From positions 5,642,001 through 5,706,000 of the forward strand of contig NC_088714.1 of NCBI RefSeq assembly GCF_963576615.1: a stretch of 64,000 bases of DNA. The letters run 5' to 3'. Shown in pieces: positions 56,601-64,000 of this stretch. Every line of letters starts with the position of its first letter. Positions within the stretch are counted from its first letter, which is position 1. The notes beneath the pieces were generated by a model. It did not search any database. It was not told the DNA's origin and was given only the letters and a program-made list of their open reading frames with translations. The DNA comes from Watersipora subatra. Taxonomy: Eukaryota > Bryozoa > Gymnolaemata > Cheilostomatida > Watersiporidae. The position numbers and the translations under genes were made by a program.

Positions 56601-59600
56601 AAGTTGGTATATTCAACTAGTCAAAGTTTCCACTCGGGACTAACAACTCAGTTATTTGTTACCTCAGTTACTACTGTATGTTTAACCAGCCATTCAACAA
56701 GTTTTTTATTCGTTCCAAAATTGCAAATGTGCAAATGTGGATAAGATTCACCATCATAAAAATGGTTAAAACCTGCAAGACTACAGACACTAAATAAATT
56801 GAGGGAGGACGTGACATTGCCATTTTTAATAACAGTAGAACTGCAGGTTTTAATATCACTAGTATTGCAGGTTTTAATATCAGTAGTATTGCAGGTTTTA
56901 TTATCAGCAGTACAGCTGCAAATTTGTACAAATACTACCAACTCTTTTTCAGTTCAGCACTGCTCCAACTAAGCAAGATTCCAAATACACGACTATCCAC
57001 TGCGTTCAACTCTGTATTTTATCACTTAAATTTCAAAATTCAAGCTTATAATTCATGCATGGAATCTAGCTTGTGGCTTTTCCAATACGATTAAAGATTT
57101 TTCAAATTAAAAACACTTTTTTAGCTGTAAACTACTTTTTAAAGAGTGAGAAATAGGTGATTCAGCAGTCTATGCAGGCTAATAGATGCGTAAACAAATA
57201 TATACATTTATTGAATTATGAAATGTAGCTGAGCTTAATCATTGGCTCATTGAGTAACAGTAAGATCTTCCTTTTTTATATCAAGATAAAAGAATGAGGT
57301 CATCGATGTTGTCAAATAACACATCTAAAGTATGAAATGATCAAGAGGCAACAAGGGGAATGACACCCCTTCTCATCTAGGAATACATATATCTGGTGTA
57401 TCATATTTAACCTAAATTGTCTAATATAGTTGAGAAGAGAATAGCTGAAATAATATTTTGTGGTTACTAAATAACCACAAAATATAATGGAGCCTTACAG
57501 TGCCCCAAGTTTGCAACCCGAGTCGATAAACCGAGTTATATTTAAAAACTCGAGTTTGTAAATATAACTCGGTTTATCAAATCGGGTTGCAAACCCGAGG
57601 CACTGTAAGGCTCCATACATAGTGGAAAACAATAATCTGCAAACTTACTATCGTGGATTGTTATACCGTTATTTTTGAAACAAAACTAATACATCCATCA
57701 AGTGACAAATAGACAAATTGCTGCTAGCATATCGTGTTACTCACATGTGACTCAGAAGCTTGTATCTCTGGAAATCAGAGGTCGTAATTTTAGTAATTCC
57801 TGTGCCCATCAGGTGCCTGCGACAGTTCACAGAGGATAAAGAGATTATATTTCCTCTTCGTTCACATCCAGCCTCAATCAGACTTAATGCCTCTCAAGTA
57901 AATTACAATTTACTTTACCAAAAATAAACTGCGTTGGCTCATATACTCTCTTAATCAGAGCTTAAGCCGTGTAACCTTCATTAGTGTAAGTGATATCGCT
58001 CAGTCACTATGGGCACCCGCGTCATCCCTTGACCACTCGCATCATAAACTCACGATTAACAGTCGACTAGACAGATCCTCTACATCATTCAGCATCATCG
58101 GCCATTCGGCGCGGGTGTGGTTAAATACAAACGACTGCTTAGGAAAGACACATCTGACTTTTTTAATGTAGCCCCAACTGTTACACACATCCCATATAAC
58201 ACATTAAGCGCATCTTTGTCAAGAGAGGTCTCTTTGACGCTAGTAAAATAGTTCTTATTTTTAGCGATCGATTACAGCTTCCCAAACCATTAACGTAATG
58301 TGACTGATTATGCAATCTGTTTGATAATTACTACGTTACAGTTCCGTTCAATGGATTTATAGCTGAATGATCTGATATATTCATTCCACCCAATATTTAC
58401 GATAAAATCCCTCTGAGACTAATTCACACCGCGATAATCATTTCATCATCCATCTAGTCATTTCGTGATCACCTATGTACGACTACAGACTTCTCTCCAT
58501 GCAGAGGTTCTACGGAAATACTTAAGGCTTATTGCAAACTGAGCAATAGATTCTCTCTCGGTAGTGTATTATTAATCATGTTATTTATGGACCTCAGCCT
58601 TTGATCTTTTGTAGGCATCATTAGTAAAGATTATGACCAGATGGTGTAAGATGCAGCCAGGCAATACGGACACAGAAATGTAAAAACAGATAATACACTG
58701 GATGCACTACATTTATAAAAACCGTTAACGTGTCGCGAGTGAGCGCAAGCAGAATTTCATTCGACTAAACATCACTCATTACTTTCAATGTTTATACTAC
58801 TGACAAATACCACTACGCTTACCCCTTAGCTGCCTACATGTTGCCAGATATGAGAGTGACAACTAACGCGGGTGTCATTACTGCTGTAGGATCAAGTCTA
58901 CAGGGCAACATTTCCTAAACTATTGAATATTTACAACAAAATTATGCCTGCCTAACAACCCTAGTACATCTAATGACCATACAACTCCATATGGATATGA
59001 TATTCTATGTATACTAGGGTAAGACTACAGAGATTGTTATATATATTGATAAATTCCACTTGTCATTGCGTTTGCCTGCCAGTCCACGCCAACGCTATGA
59101 ATTTCTACATTTTTTCGGCGGAACTCATCCAAACTTCACACAACTGCTCTGTACCTTCCACCAGGTCGTTAAAATATTTGGTTTAAAAACTCCATCTGGT
59201 TTCTGAAAACCTCTTAAACACCCATCTGCTGGCCATGTCATTGACAATGAAAGAAATGCCGGACATAGCCGGAATCACTGTCGGCCTGTATAGAATCCAA
59301 ACAGATCTGTACAATATGAGCACCTCACATATGTAATTAAAGCGAGTATCCGGAGATAAATTATTACTAAATGGTGTAAATGTAAGTCTACCAATTCACA
59401 AGTAAAACGTACAGTTAGGAGAATAGATAGAACGCCAATACTGTGTGTAGAATGACAGTCCCCTAGCTACTACGCCCAGAACATTCAGGTATAGACATAA
59501 CAATAACATACACGGTTACAACATTAGCACCACAGGTATTCAGGTATAGACATAACAATAACATACACGGTTACAACATTAGGACCACAGGTATTCAAGT

Positions 59601-60248
59601 ATAGACATAACAACAACATACTTGGTTACAACATTAGCACCACAGGTATTCAGGTATAGACATAACAATAACATACACGGCTACAACATTAGCACCACAG
59701 GTAACTATAAAATCAGCCTTAAGTTCCGTGTTGCAAGAAGCTGTTGTTATATTGTAGCACGTGGCTGTAATGCCCTTGTAAAGGTTTGTGTAAACAGCCA
59801 TAAAACTAGTGTAGTAGCCACTCCAATAATAACAATTGCAAACCGATGAATCCAGACTGTATATAGTTTTGGGAACATTATAACACACATCTATCATAAC
59901 AGCATCTAAAGCACTTTTTAGATACCGGTATATTTCTTGACAATGACAAATATAAACACATTATCTGGAAGCTGTGGCCTTGTTAAAAGGCGGCACCACT
60001 TTGTCAATCTCTTGTCACCACAGGAGCCTATGGGTTAGGTCACTTATAAAGGTTGAAACAAGACAATAATTTACTCACAGGAAAGCAGTATGTTTAGGTA
60101 AGTCCTGAGGTACGTAGCGAATATCAGCGCTAGCACAGCGTGCAGTTACGCGGTCAACCTTTTCACATTCGCATGAGCCACACTTATAAGACGACTGCCC
60201 TTGCGCTAGTGCGGCAGGCAGCAAAAGAAGCCATAAGTAACAGGACAT
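25949..60248 (-). CDS. Glycoprotein-hormone-receptor-type GPCR (type A leucine-rich repeat GPCR), complete, 17 coding exons
   Basis: A member of the TSHR/FSHR/LHCGR and invertebrate LGR1 family. From its family it should sit in the plasma membrane, bind a cystine-knot heterodimer (in invertebrates GPA2/GPB5, thyrostimulin-like) and signal through Gs and cAMP. Exons in transcript order: 60248-60079, 57816-57745, 56116-56039, 55585-55505, 55213-55133, 52519-52451, 51429-51349, 47894-47762, 42566-42492, 40664-40493, 39717-39579, 37290-37091, 35704-35518, 34573-34392, 32859-32659, 29762-29439, 26682-25949. All borders are GT/AG and all phases agree: 2,979 nt, 992 residues. Parts: signal peptide (1-17), Cys-rich LRR cap (about 22-40), LRRs (about 50-255), hinge with QHCCAF (about 256-400), seven helices (about 405-690) with [14 protein letters not shown] and [12 protein letters not shown], and a long cytoplasmic tail (about 695-992). 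The uniform LRR exons (69-81 nt, all the same phase) and the ERW motif fit type A LGRs and argue against relaxin-receptor or LGR4-6 types. Start: the first ATG of the open frame. Confidence 0.96.
26690..29438. other. Receptor intron 16
   Basis: 2.7 kb, AT-rich. Holds one SINE-like remnant (27,505-27,665) and a short ATT/AAT-rich stretch near 27,920-28,060. Nothing else stands out. Confidence 0.5.
27505..27665 (+). mobile_element. tRNA-like SINE remnant
   Basis: GAGAGCCTAGGGATTTAGAG, then GCATGACCTGCAAACAACA and AAGGTTCAATACC. Same order as the better copy at 29,838. The end GTTTGTGTAGCAATGGCTA also matches that copy's tail. Confidence 0.5.
29439..29762 (-). CDS. Receptor exon 16: helix 7 and proximal tail
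   Basis: 324 nt, residues 641-749. [20 protein letters not shown] (helix 7 with NPFLY), [13 protein letters not shown] and nearby cysteines suited to palmitoylation, then a basic stretch ([14 protein letters not shown]). Donor AAAG|GTAAGT. Confidence 0.96.
29838..30065 (+). mobile_element. tRNA-derived SINE
   Basis: TGGCCTAGTGGTCTAGAGCG (A-box region), GTGACCTACAAACAACAGG, B-box GGGTTCAACTCC, then a tRNA-unrelated body ending GTTTGTGTAATAATGCTC. The acceptor arm does not pair, so it is not a functional tRNA. In receptor intron 15, opposite strand to the gene. Confidence 0.6.
30066..32560. other. Rest of receptor intron 15
   Basis: Short frames (60-87 codons) on both strands do not form exons and exons 15 and 16 join directly in phase. 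No array or element recognised. Confidence 0.45.
32560..32700 (-). repeat. 69-bp tandem duplication of exon 15 end plus donor
   Basis: On the minus strand, GTAGCTATAGTCTCTGCGTT then GTCAGCAG|GTATGTGAGTG occurs twice, with donors at 32,658 and 32,589. Using the second donor reads into an in-frame TGA directly after the first, so the first is expected to be functional. Confidence 0.93.
32659..32859 (-). CDS. Receptor exon 15: helices 5 and 6
   Basis: 201 nt, residues 574-641. [19 protein letters not shown], the loop with [13 protein letters not shown], then [23 protein letters not shown] sits where the family usually has CMAP. The exon end and donor are duplicated 69 bp further on. Confidence 0.95.
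33030..33105. repeat. 23-bp repeat, 3 copies
   Basis: ACATACCTCGACCTACTTTC plus ACT three times in a row, in receptor intron 14. Confidence 0.9.
34392..34573 (-). CDS. Receptor exon 14: intracellular loop 2, helix 4, extracellular loop 2
   Basis: 182 nt, residues 513-574. [18 protein letters not shown], helix 4 ([20 protein letters not shown]), [14 protein letters not shown] with the partner disulfide Cys. The acceptor lies inside a 35-bp tandem duplication. Confidence 0.95.
34564..34645. repeat. 35-bp tandem duplication spanning a splice acceptor
   Basis: CCTACATGTAGGTAGGAATA plus CAAGCTACACTTACA starts at 34,573 and 34,608. On the minus strand each unit ends ACCTACATGTAG; the copy next to exon 14 is its acceptor. 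Confidence 0.92.
34673..34775 (-). mobile_element. tRNA-like SINE remnant (minus strand)
   Basis: On the minus strand: GTGGCTGTGTGAGGCAGATG, GTAAAGCTCCTGGCTTCAAA, then B-box GGTTCAATTCC. About 100 bp. Different family from the copy at 29,838. In receptor intron 13. Confidence 0.55.
35518..35704 (-). CDS. Receptor exon 13: helices 2 and 3
   Basis: 187 nt, residues 451-513. [20 protein letters not shown], the helix-3 disulfide Cys in KEGCNGVGF, then [20 protein letters not shown] takes the place of the DRY motif, as in glycoprotein hormone receptors. Confidence 0.96.
36606..37089. repeat. 19-bp minisatellite, about 25 copies, abutting a splice donor
   Basis: TACTACTAGCTGACCTGTT repeated with few changes (TATT, CTGCC, TTCAC variants). 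Its right edge reaches 37,089, so the minus-strand donor GTGAGTAGTAAACAG of exon 12 merges into the array. Confidence 0.95.
37091..37290 (-). CDS. Receptor exon 12: end of hinge and helix 1
   Basis: 200 nt, residues 384-451. [18 protein letters not shown] is the Cys-containing hinge exit. Helix 1 is [20 protein letters not shown], and TKFLICNLA leads into helix 2. The donor is followed directly by a 19-bp minisatellite. Confidence 0.95.
37300..39578. other. Receptor intron 11
   Basis: 2.3 kb. Open frames up to 115 codons (38,913-39,260, +) have no recognisable product and no splice partners. No arrays. Confidence 0.45.
39579..39717 (-). CDS. Receptor exon 11: hinge
   Basis: 139 nt, residues 338-384. 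Thr-rich start ([10 protein letters not shown]), then [19 protein letters not shown] with one cysteine and a sequon (NCS). Phases fit on both sides. Confidence 0.82.
39884..39934. repeat. Near-perfect hairpin, 24-25-bp stem
   Basis: TGTCTTGCATGCCTCACGCT plus ATTA pairs with TAATAGCATGAGGCATGCAA plus GACA around a three- or four-base loop, one mismatch. In receptor intron 10. Confidence 0.8.
40493..40664 (-). CDS. Receptor exon 10: hinge
   Basis: 172 nt, residues 281-338. Low-complexity Ser/Thr/Ala segment ([11 protein letters not shown]) then [17 protein letters not shown]. Not conserved in sequence; supported by the acceptor, the donor (ACT|GTATGT) and phase. Confidence 0.82.
41205..41465. 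repeat. 28-bp minisatellite, about 9 copies
   Basis: CTGGATATCATTACTACTGG plus TCTATTAT. Because 28 is not a multiple of three and units lack stops in two frames, two overlapping 96-codon frames appear; neither is a gene. Receptor intron 9. Confidence 0.92.
42492..42566 (-). CDS. Receptor exon 9: start of hinge, HCCAF motif
   Basis: 75 nt, phase 0 to 0. [20 protein letters not shown] carries the paired-cysteine motif (HCCAF) that marks the hinge entry in glycoprotein hormone receptors. It lies 5.2 kb from exon 8 across the 33-bp array. Confidence 0.93.
43435..43850. repeat. 24-bp minisatellite, about 17 copies
   Basis: ACTACAGTCCTACAGTAGTA plus TAAC, with CTGCAG and GTGTAAC variants. Each unit contains an internal inverted repeat (TCCTACAGTAG). 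Receptor intron 8. Confidence 0.93.
44303..46975. repeat. 33-bp satellite array, about 81 copies
   Basis: Unit AGTGAGCCATCTCCTGCTCA plus TGTACCYTAGTCT, nearly identical throughout, with one common C/T site (ACCCTAG or ACCTTAG). Since 33 is a multiple of three and neither strand has a stop, the array shows a 925-codon (+) frame and 503- and 395-codon (-) frames (11-residue repeat [11 protein letters not shown]). It lies entirely inside receptor intron 8. Rare variants recur at exact multiples of 33, showing block duplications inside the array. Confidence 0.95.
46973..47075. repeat. Two-copy repeat at the edge of the 33-bp array
   Basis: GAGTAACTCACCAACTACTG then GTTGGTATGAAGTCCTATC occurs twice, about 56 bp apart, with some differences. 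Immediately follows the array. Confidence 0.75.
47762..47894 (-). CDS. Receptor exon 8: last LRRs
   Basis: 133 nt, residues 211-255. [20 protein letters not shown] then [19 protein letters not shown]. The final repeats before the hinge. Phase 0 end. Confidence 0.92.
47935..48310. repeat. Degenerate GTAGTGCAATTGTTCA repeat
   Basis: Irregular repeats of about 17 and 34 bp (TAGTGCAATTG, CAATAGTTATGTAGTG). Begins about 40 bp upstream (in transcript sense) of receptor exon 8. Confidence 0.75.
48650..49090. repeat. Degenerate ~35-bp minisatellite
   Basis: TCATATGTGCCTGCCATTGT plus GRGGCR, roughly 12 diverged copies. Receptor intron 7. Confidence 0.8.
49335..50195. repeat. 46-bp minisatellite, about 19 copies
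   Basis: AGTCACAGCTATATTCACCT plus AAATAAATAGAGTTACTCATGTATAA. The spacing of CATTCACC at 49,383 and 49,429 is 46. Two subfamilies (CATGTATAA and CAGGTATAA) form runs. Receptor intron 7. Confidence 0.95.
50200..51348. other. Remainder of receptor intron 7
   Basis: No repeat array and no exon recognised. Small frames at 50,333-50,545 and 50,752-50,940 (-) have no support. Confidence 0.45.
51349..51429 (-). CDS. Receptor exon 7: LRR
   Basis: 81 nt. [17 protein letters not shown] then [11 protein letters not shown]. Good acceptor (TTTTTTGTTAG) and donor CT|GTGAGT. Confidence 0.94.
52451..52519 (-). CDS. Receptor exon 6: LRR
   Basis: 69 nt. [17 protein letters not shown], very close in pattern (FNGTQL) to the 69-nt LRR exon of vertebrate receptors. 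Carries a sequon (NGT). Confidence 0.94.
52520..55132. other. Receptor intron 5
   Basis: 2.6 kb of AT-rich sequence without arrays. I looked for a further 69-81-nt LRR exon with the shared phase and did not see one. Confidence 0.45.
55133..55213 (-). CDS. Receptor exon 5: degenerate LRR
   Basis: 81 nt. [20 protein letters not shown] then KSCILNSV. Only the first half looks like an LRR and it has two extra cysteines, but size and phase match its neighbours exactly. Confidence 0.82.
55386..55520 (-). repeat. 41-bp duplication of exon 4 end plus donor
   Basis: On the plus strand ATGACAACTACTTACAGGTG recurs at 41-bp steps (from 55,386 and 55,427) and then at a shorter 23-bp step next to the exon. 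Each copy holds a CCT|GTAAGT donor on the minus strand (one mutated to GTTAGT). Reading past the first donor meets TAA at once. Confidence 0.9.
55505..55585 (-). CDS. Receptor exon 4: LRR
   Basis: 81 nt. [20 protein letters not shown] is a clear LRR; another sequon (NTT) follows. The exon end and donor are tandemly duplicated downstream (55,386-55,510). Confidence 0.93.
56039..56116 (-). CDS. Receptor exon 3: LRR
   Basis: 78 nt. [20 protein letters not shown] with the expected L/I spacing and an N-glycosylation sequon (NVS). Donor TCT|GTAAGT. Confidence 0.92.
56838..56905. repeat. 24-bp repeat, 3 copies
   Basis: GCAGGTTTTAATATCACTAG plus TATT, three copies. It produces an apparent Asp-Ile-Lys-Thr repeat frame on the minus strand that is not a gene. 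Receptor intron 2. Confidence 0.85.
57453..57485. repeat. Perfect 14-bp stem hairpin
   Basis: ATATTTTGTGGTTA, five-base loop, TAACCACAAAATAT. It lies directly beside the larger foldback at 57,487. Confidence 0.8.
57487..57616. mobile_element. 130-bp foldback (palindromic) element
   Basis: Arms of about 65 bp starting ATGGAGCCTTACAGTGCC and ending GGCACTGTAAGGCTCCAT, meeting at CTCGAG, with about six mismatches. A MITE-like palindrome in receptor intron 1... intron 2 boundary region (between exons 3 and 2); no clear target duplication. Confidence 0.72.
57745..57816 (-). CDS. Receptor exon 2: LRR
   Basis: 72 nt, phase 2 to 2. Reads [20 protein letters not shown], a repeat unit matching the size of the first LRR exon in vertebrate glycoprotein hormone receptors. 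Confidence 0.92.
57817..60078. other. Receptor intron 1
   Basis: 2.3 kb. Contains only the 55-56-bp repeat at 59,480-59,702. First introns often hold enhancers, but nothing here can be identified as such. Confidence 0.45.
59480..59702. repeat. 55-56-bp tandem repeat, 4 copies
   Basis: ATTCAGGTATAGACATAACA starts at 59,482, 59,538, 59,593 (ATTCAAG variant) and 59,648. The unit ends ATTAGCACCACAGGT. Confidence 0.92.
60079..60248 (-). CDS. Receptor exon 1: signal peptide and LRR N-cap
   Basis: Residues 1-57. [17 protein letters not shown] is a classic signal peptide with a likely cut after the AQG region. Then [18 protein letters not shown], the N-terminal cysteine cap, and [14 protein letters not shown] starting the first repeat. 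The frame upstream of this ATG has only GTG, so 60,248 is the start. Donor CCT|GTGAGT. Confidence 0.93.
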
Positions 60249-62520
60249 CGTAGGTAGAAAGACAGCGATGTGAGAGGAGAACACATGAGCGGATGCAACC
60301 TCTTACGAGATAGTCCTAGATAGAAATGACTCAAGTTCACTATTCAATAAGTCAACACACCACAGGCTGCGGCGGACATCTTGATTGATTGGTTTGTAGA
60401 CGGTTGCACTTGACTCCTCCTCCACACGCGCCAATAGATGCTAATCAGGGACGATAGTGAATGTGAAGAAGTTGACACGAATTACTCTTCCTTTATGAAC
60501 AACCTCTTAAATTATTGCGACATCAAAATGCAAAAACTAGGTTGACCATTGCTACTGGATACAATAAAGGTAATTAGAGATTGGGTAGCCAAGAAATTCA
60601 GGATCAAAGAATACCATGTTCGAACATCATGCTTTTCTCCTTTTCAATGTCGTTCAACATATGGAGCACATAGTGCCCGTGCCAACGCTGCAGGCATATT
60701 TCGATACATTATATTCAAAATTGAACATAAATGTTACAGCCAATTTATTGTTCCTCACCATGAATCAAATATATATCTGTAAAAACTCTTGTTGTGTAGT
60801 TTTGCTTAGACGTTTTCGAATAGCCAAATTGATTAGATATGTAACTAAGTAGTCTATGTAACTTTTTATTTACAAGTGTACACATGTAGAATAGCCTGCT
60901 GCTGTGACTGATTGTTTGACATGTATGGGAAAGGAGGGGCAGCAGGCCGTTCAGCATGTTCAATTCAAACATAAGAAAATCAAAGATATCTACTGACAGT
61001 AACACATGAATAGACAGCCTTCACCAGTTTGAGCGTGTCGGTTAGGGTTGGTCAGTCTCAGAGAATCATAACTAAGGCACACATAAACAGGTGCCCCTTA
61101 AAATGTTCATATTTATATTGGAGCATAAAAATTTAAGTCATTCAGTACAAATTATGTAAAAATATTTATGATAAAATAGAGTAAAAATGTGGCCAACAAA
61201 CTGGACTATATTTTTGATGCCCAATCAGAGACCAGAAGATGTTCACTCCTGACACGTCTCGCCATTGTTTACTTGTATCTCATCTATTACACCTACAAAA
61301 TGCCTCAATGACTGCATCAAACAAGGAGCCGGACGACTAACAGAATATATCTCCATGAAATCAATGAGTGATCTTTGGTAATTCCTTATTTGGAAATAAG
61401 TTCTGAATCCCTCAAATTCTAACCATTCTCTGTTCCAGCGCGTCATGTCGGTGTGACCTTAGGCAGTTCAGCTACACTAGTGATGGCTGCCTGGCTGTCA
61501 TTCTGCAATAAGATCACAATAGCACAGTGATAATACTTCTAACATGGCCTCACAGAGAACTTTTTTAACATTTGAAAAAAAATAAAATTTTGAAATACCA
61601 TTTAAAAGCTCTAAAACGCTATTAAAGGAATGATGAAAGGCTTTTAATGAAGAAATCATAGTTCTTGAAGCAATATCTATGCGACTCCAGATTCTCAAGC
61701 TAATTCTAACTGGAGTCAAGTCCCCGCCCCAACTTGCAGCAGGAGACAAGATACAAAGGCGGGACATCTACTATGTCATAATAAATGCGTCTTCATGAAT
61801 GGATGATTTATTAAGTAACAGTTTAAGGGAGGGTGACTCCAGGATTGTCTGACAGTAAAGCCTGTAAACAATGAAGTGGTCCAGGAAACTGAGATGAATT
61901 CACTTTTCCTACAAATGACCAAATTTTTAGTACACACCAACTCTCTCCACCGATATTACTGCTCATTCATAAAGCCTGCCCTCTACTGATATATCAGATG
62001 CTTGGTAACCACTGATGAACGATTTTAGAATTGTTTAAAGAAATAAAAATACTTGCTCGGTGAATATCCCATCCACACCGGACTGGAATGTTACCATAGT
62101 GGCAATCGCTACTGTGTCTGTGAATATTCGTGTGTTTGCTTTTTCTCTTTGGTGAAAGTGATATTTATTTTCTGTGGCAGCAAATGGTTGTATAATTACC
62201 TATTCTACGTTCACTCTAGCATGTAACAACTGAACCTGATAGAAGCTATCATTAGTAAAAGTTCTTATGAGGGTGCTGTATACTGCAGCTAGTGTAGAAG
62301 CTCAATTATTAACTACAGTATATTTGGAGACAGACAATTCCTGATGAAACAAATTACCTTGTATTCTCCAGTCACAATTTGCACACAGCTGGAGCTAGAG
62401 TCAAATCACCTGTATTTAGGATTCAAATCAGCTACGAATCTCGATTTGATAGTTTAATGATTCGACTCACCTGAATCGCTTGAAACAAGCACGGGTACGG
62501 AATACAACGATAGAATAATA
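60249..62520. other. Region upstream of the receptor gene
   Basis: Contains the receptor's promoter and 5' untranslated region somewhere next to 60,248; no core element is recognisable. Small open frames (up to 89 codons, for instance 61,243-61,446 and 61,498-61,767, minus) lack supporting splice sites and family resemblance. Confidence 0.5.
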
Positions 62521-62531
62521 TTTAAAAAAAC

Positions 62532-62971
62532 GAACTTACACCAAATTTTTGTAGATTTTATAAAAAAGTGTTAGTATGTTTCTATCAATTGTGACTTTTT
62601 GTTGAAATTTGGGGCCATCTGATTGCCAGAATGTTTCAAGATTAAAATTGATAAAATTCGATCGCGATTAAAACGCTCAGATCAATCAATAGCGCGATGA
62701 TGACGTCTATAATTCCCTAGAGAATGACAGAATCGAGACGCGTAATGCCTCAGCTTTAATGCAATAGCCGATATCAACTATAACAACTAGAGACGTCATT
62801 CAACTAGCTCACATATTTTACTTCTGAGCGGTTAAATCACGATCAAGTTCTAACCATTTTAATTCAGCAACATTCTGGCATTCAGATCACCTCAAACATC
62901 AAAAACAATCGCAAATGATATAAAAATACGGATACTTTCTGATGAAATCTACTAAAAATTTGTGCAAGTTC
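62532..62971. mobile_element. 440-bp foldback element with ~170-190-bp imperfect arms
   Basis: The left arm starts GAACTTACACCAAATTTTTG and the right arm ends CAAAAATTT-like then GTGCAAGTTC. Inside, GCCAGAATGTT (left) pairs with AACATTCTGGC (right), CGATCGCGATTAAAACGCTC with GAGCGGTTAAATCACGATC, and GATGACGTC with GACGTCATT. No coding capacity. Flanking TTTAAA and TTTAAG may be part of the termini. Confidence 0.72.
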
Positions 62972-62999
62972 CTCTTTAAGCTAGAAAGGAATCAGTGTG

Positions 63000-64000
63000 A
63001 CATACAAGTCTATTTATCCCCTCACAGACCAGTCAATGTTGACTAGTGTGACATACAAGTCTATTTATCACCTCACAGATCAGTCAATGTCGACTAGTGT
63101 GACATACGAGTCTATTTATCACCTCACAGATCAGTCAATGTCGACTAGTGTGACATACGAGTCTATTTATCACCTCACAGATCAGTCAATGTCGACTAGT
63201 GTGACATACGAGTCTATTTATCACCTCACAGATCAGTCAATGTCGACTAGTGTGACATACGAGTCTATTTATCACCTCATAGACCAGTCAATGTCGACTA
63301 GTGTGACATACAAGTCTATTTATCTCCTCACAGACCAGTCAATGTCGACAAGTGTGACATACAAGTCTATTTATCCCCTCACAGATCAGTCAATGTCGAC
63401 TAGTGTGACATACAAGTCTATTTATCACCTCACAGATCAGTCAATGTCGACTAGTGTGACATACGAGTCTATTTATCACCTCACAGATCAGTCAATGTCG
63501 ACTAGTGTGACATACGAGTCTATTTATCACCTCACAGATCAGTCAATGTCGACTAGTGTGACATACGAGTCTATTTATCACCTCATAGACCAGTCAATGT
63601 CGACTAGTGTGACATACAAGTCTATTTATCTCCTCACAGACCAGTCAATGTCGACAAGTGTGACATACAAGTCTATTTATCCCCTCATAGACCAGTCAAT
63701 GTCGACTAGTGTGACATACGAGTCTATTTATCCCCTCATAGACCAGTCAATGTTGACTAGTGTGACACACAAGTCTATTTATCACCTCACAGACCAGTCA
63801 ATGTCGACTAGTGTGACACACAAGTCTATTTATCACCTCACAGATCAGTCAATTTCGACTAGTGTGACATACGAGTCTATCTATCACCTCATAGACCAGT
63901 CAATGTCGACTAGTGTGACATACGAGTCTATTTATCCCCTCACAGACCAGTCAATGTCGACTAGTGTGACATACAAGTCTATTTATCCCCTCACAGACCA
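63000..64000. repeat. 51-bp satellite, about 19 copies, continuing past the window
   Basis: CAGATCAGTCAATGTCGACT plus AGTGTGACATACGAGTCTATTTATCACCTCA. Variants (TCTCCTC, GACAAGTG, CTCATAGACC) recur in the same order at a 306-bp spacing (63,275 and 63,581), so a six-unit higher-order repeat is present. The array is truncated by the window edge. Confidence 0.95.

Noticed and set aside
56648..56941. Minus-strand frames with Asp-Ile-Lys-Thr-Cys repeats
   Set aside because: Product of a three-copy 24-bp repeat in a receptor intron; two frames are open and neither has splice support.
61243..61502. 67-codon minus-strand frame considered as the last exon of another gene
   Set aside because: The good-looking acceptor at 61,503 (TTATTGCAG) leads into in-frame stops before the ATG. 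The only other acceptor is weak, and the peptide matches no family known to me.

Overview
This is nuclear DNA of an animal. It is AT-rich, its genes are split by GT-AG introns, and it carries many minisatellites, tRNA-like SINE remnants and small DNA-transposon relics. Two complete protein genes can be assembled exon by exon with every splice phase consistent. Both belong to families found across bilaterians. A type A LGR with an invertebrate-style long tail, small introns and dense minisatellites suggests a lophotrochozoan or other invertebrate bilaterian. The species cannot be named from sequence alone.

Layout: (i) 1-3,800 is intergenic and holds a 709-bp non-autonomous piggyBac-like element. 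(ii) 3,886-24,681 (+) is a TMEM63/CSC1-type mechanosensitive cation channel, 18 coding exons, 861 residues, with a polyadenylation signal at 24,875. (iii) 24,882-25,948 is a short tail-to-tail spacer. (iv) 60,248-25,949 (-) is a glycoprotein-hormone-receptor-type GPCR (leucine-rich-repeat type A LGR), 17 coding exons, 992 residues: signal peptide, seven LRR exons, hinge, seven-helix domain with ERW and NPFLY motifs, and a long cytoplasmic tail. (v) 60,249-64,000 lies upstream of the receptor, with no supportable gene. It holds a foldback element near 62.5-63.0 kb and a 51-bp satellite that runs off the window end.

The two genes converge and are otherwise unrelated. One is an osmotic/mechanical ion channel of the plasma or endomembrane. 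The other is a Gs-type hormone receptor of the plasma membrane, expected from its family to bind thyrostimulin-like heterodimers.

The most unusual feature is how the minisatellites sit against the gene structure. At seven splice sites (three in the channel gene, four in the receptor gene) a tandem duplication either contains the splice site or begins or ends within a few bases of it. Several spare donors or acceptors result. Other introns hold large arrays, including about 81 copies of a 33-bp unit that keeps long reading frames open on both strands but is almost certainly non-coding.
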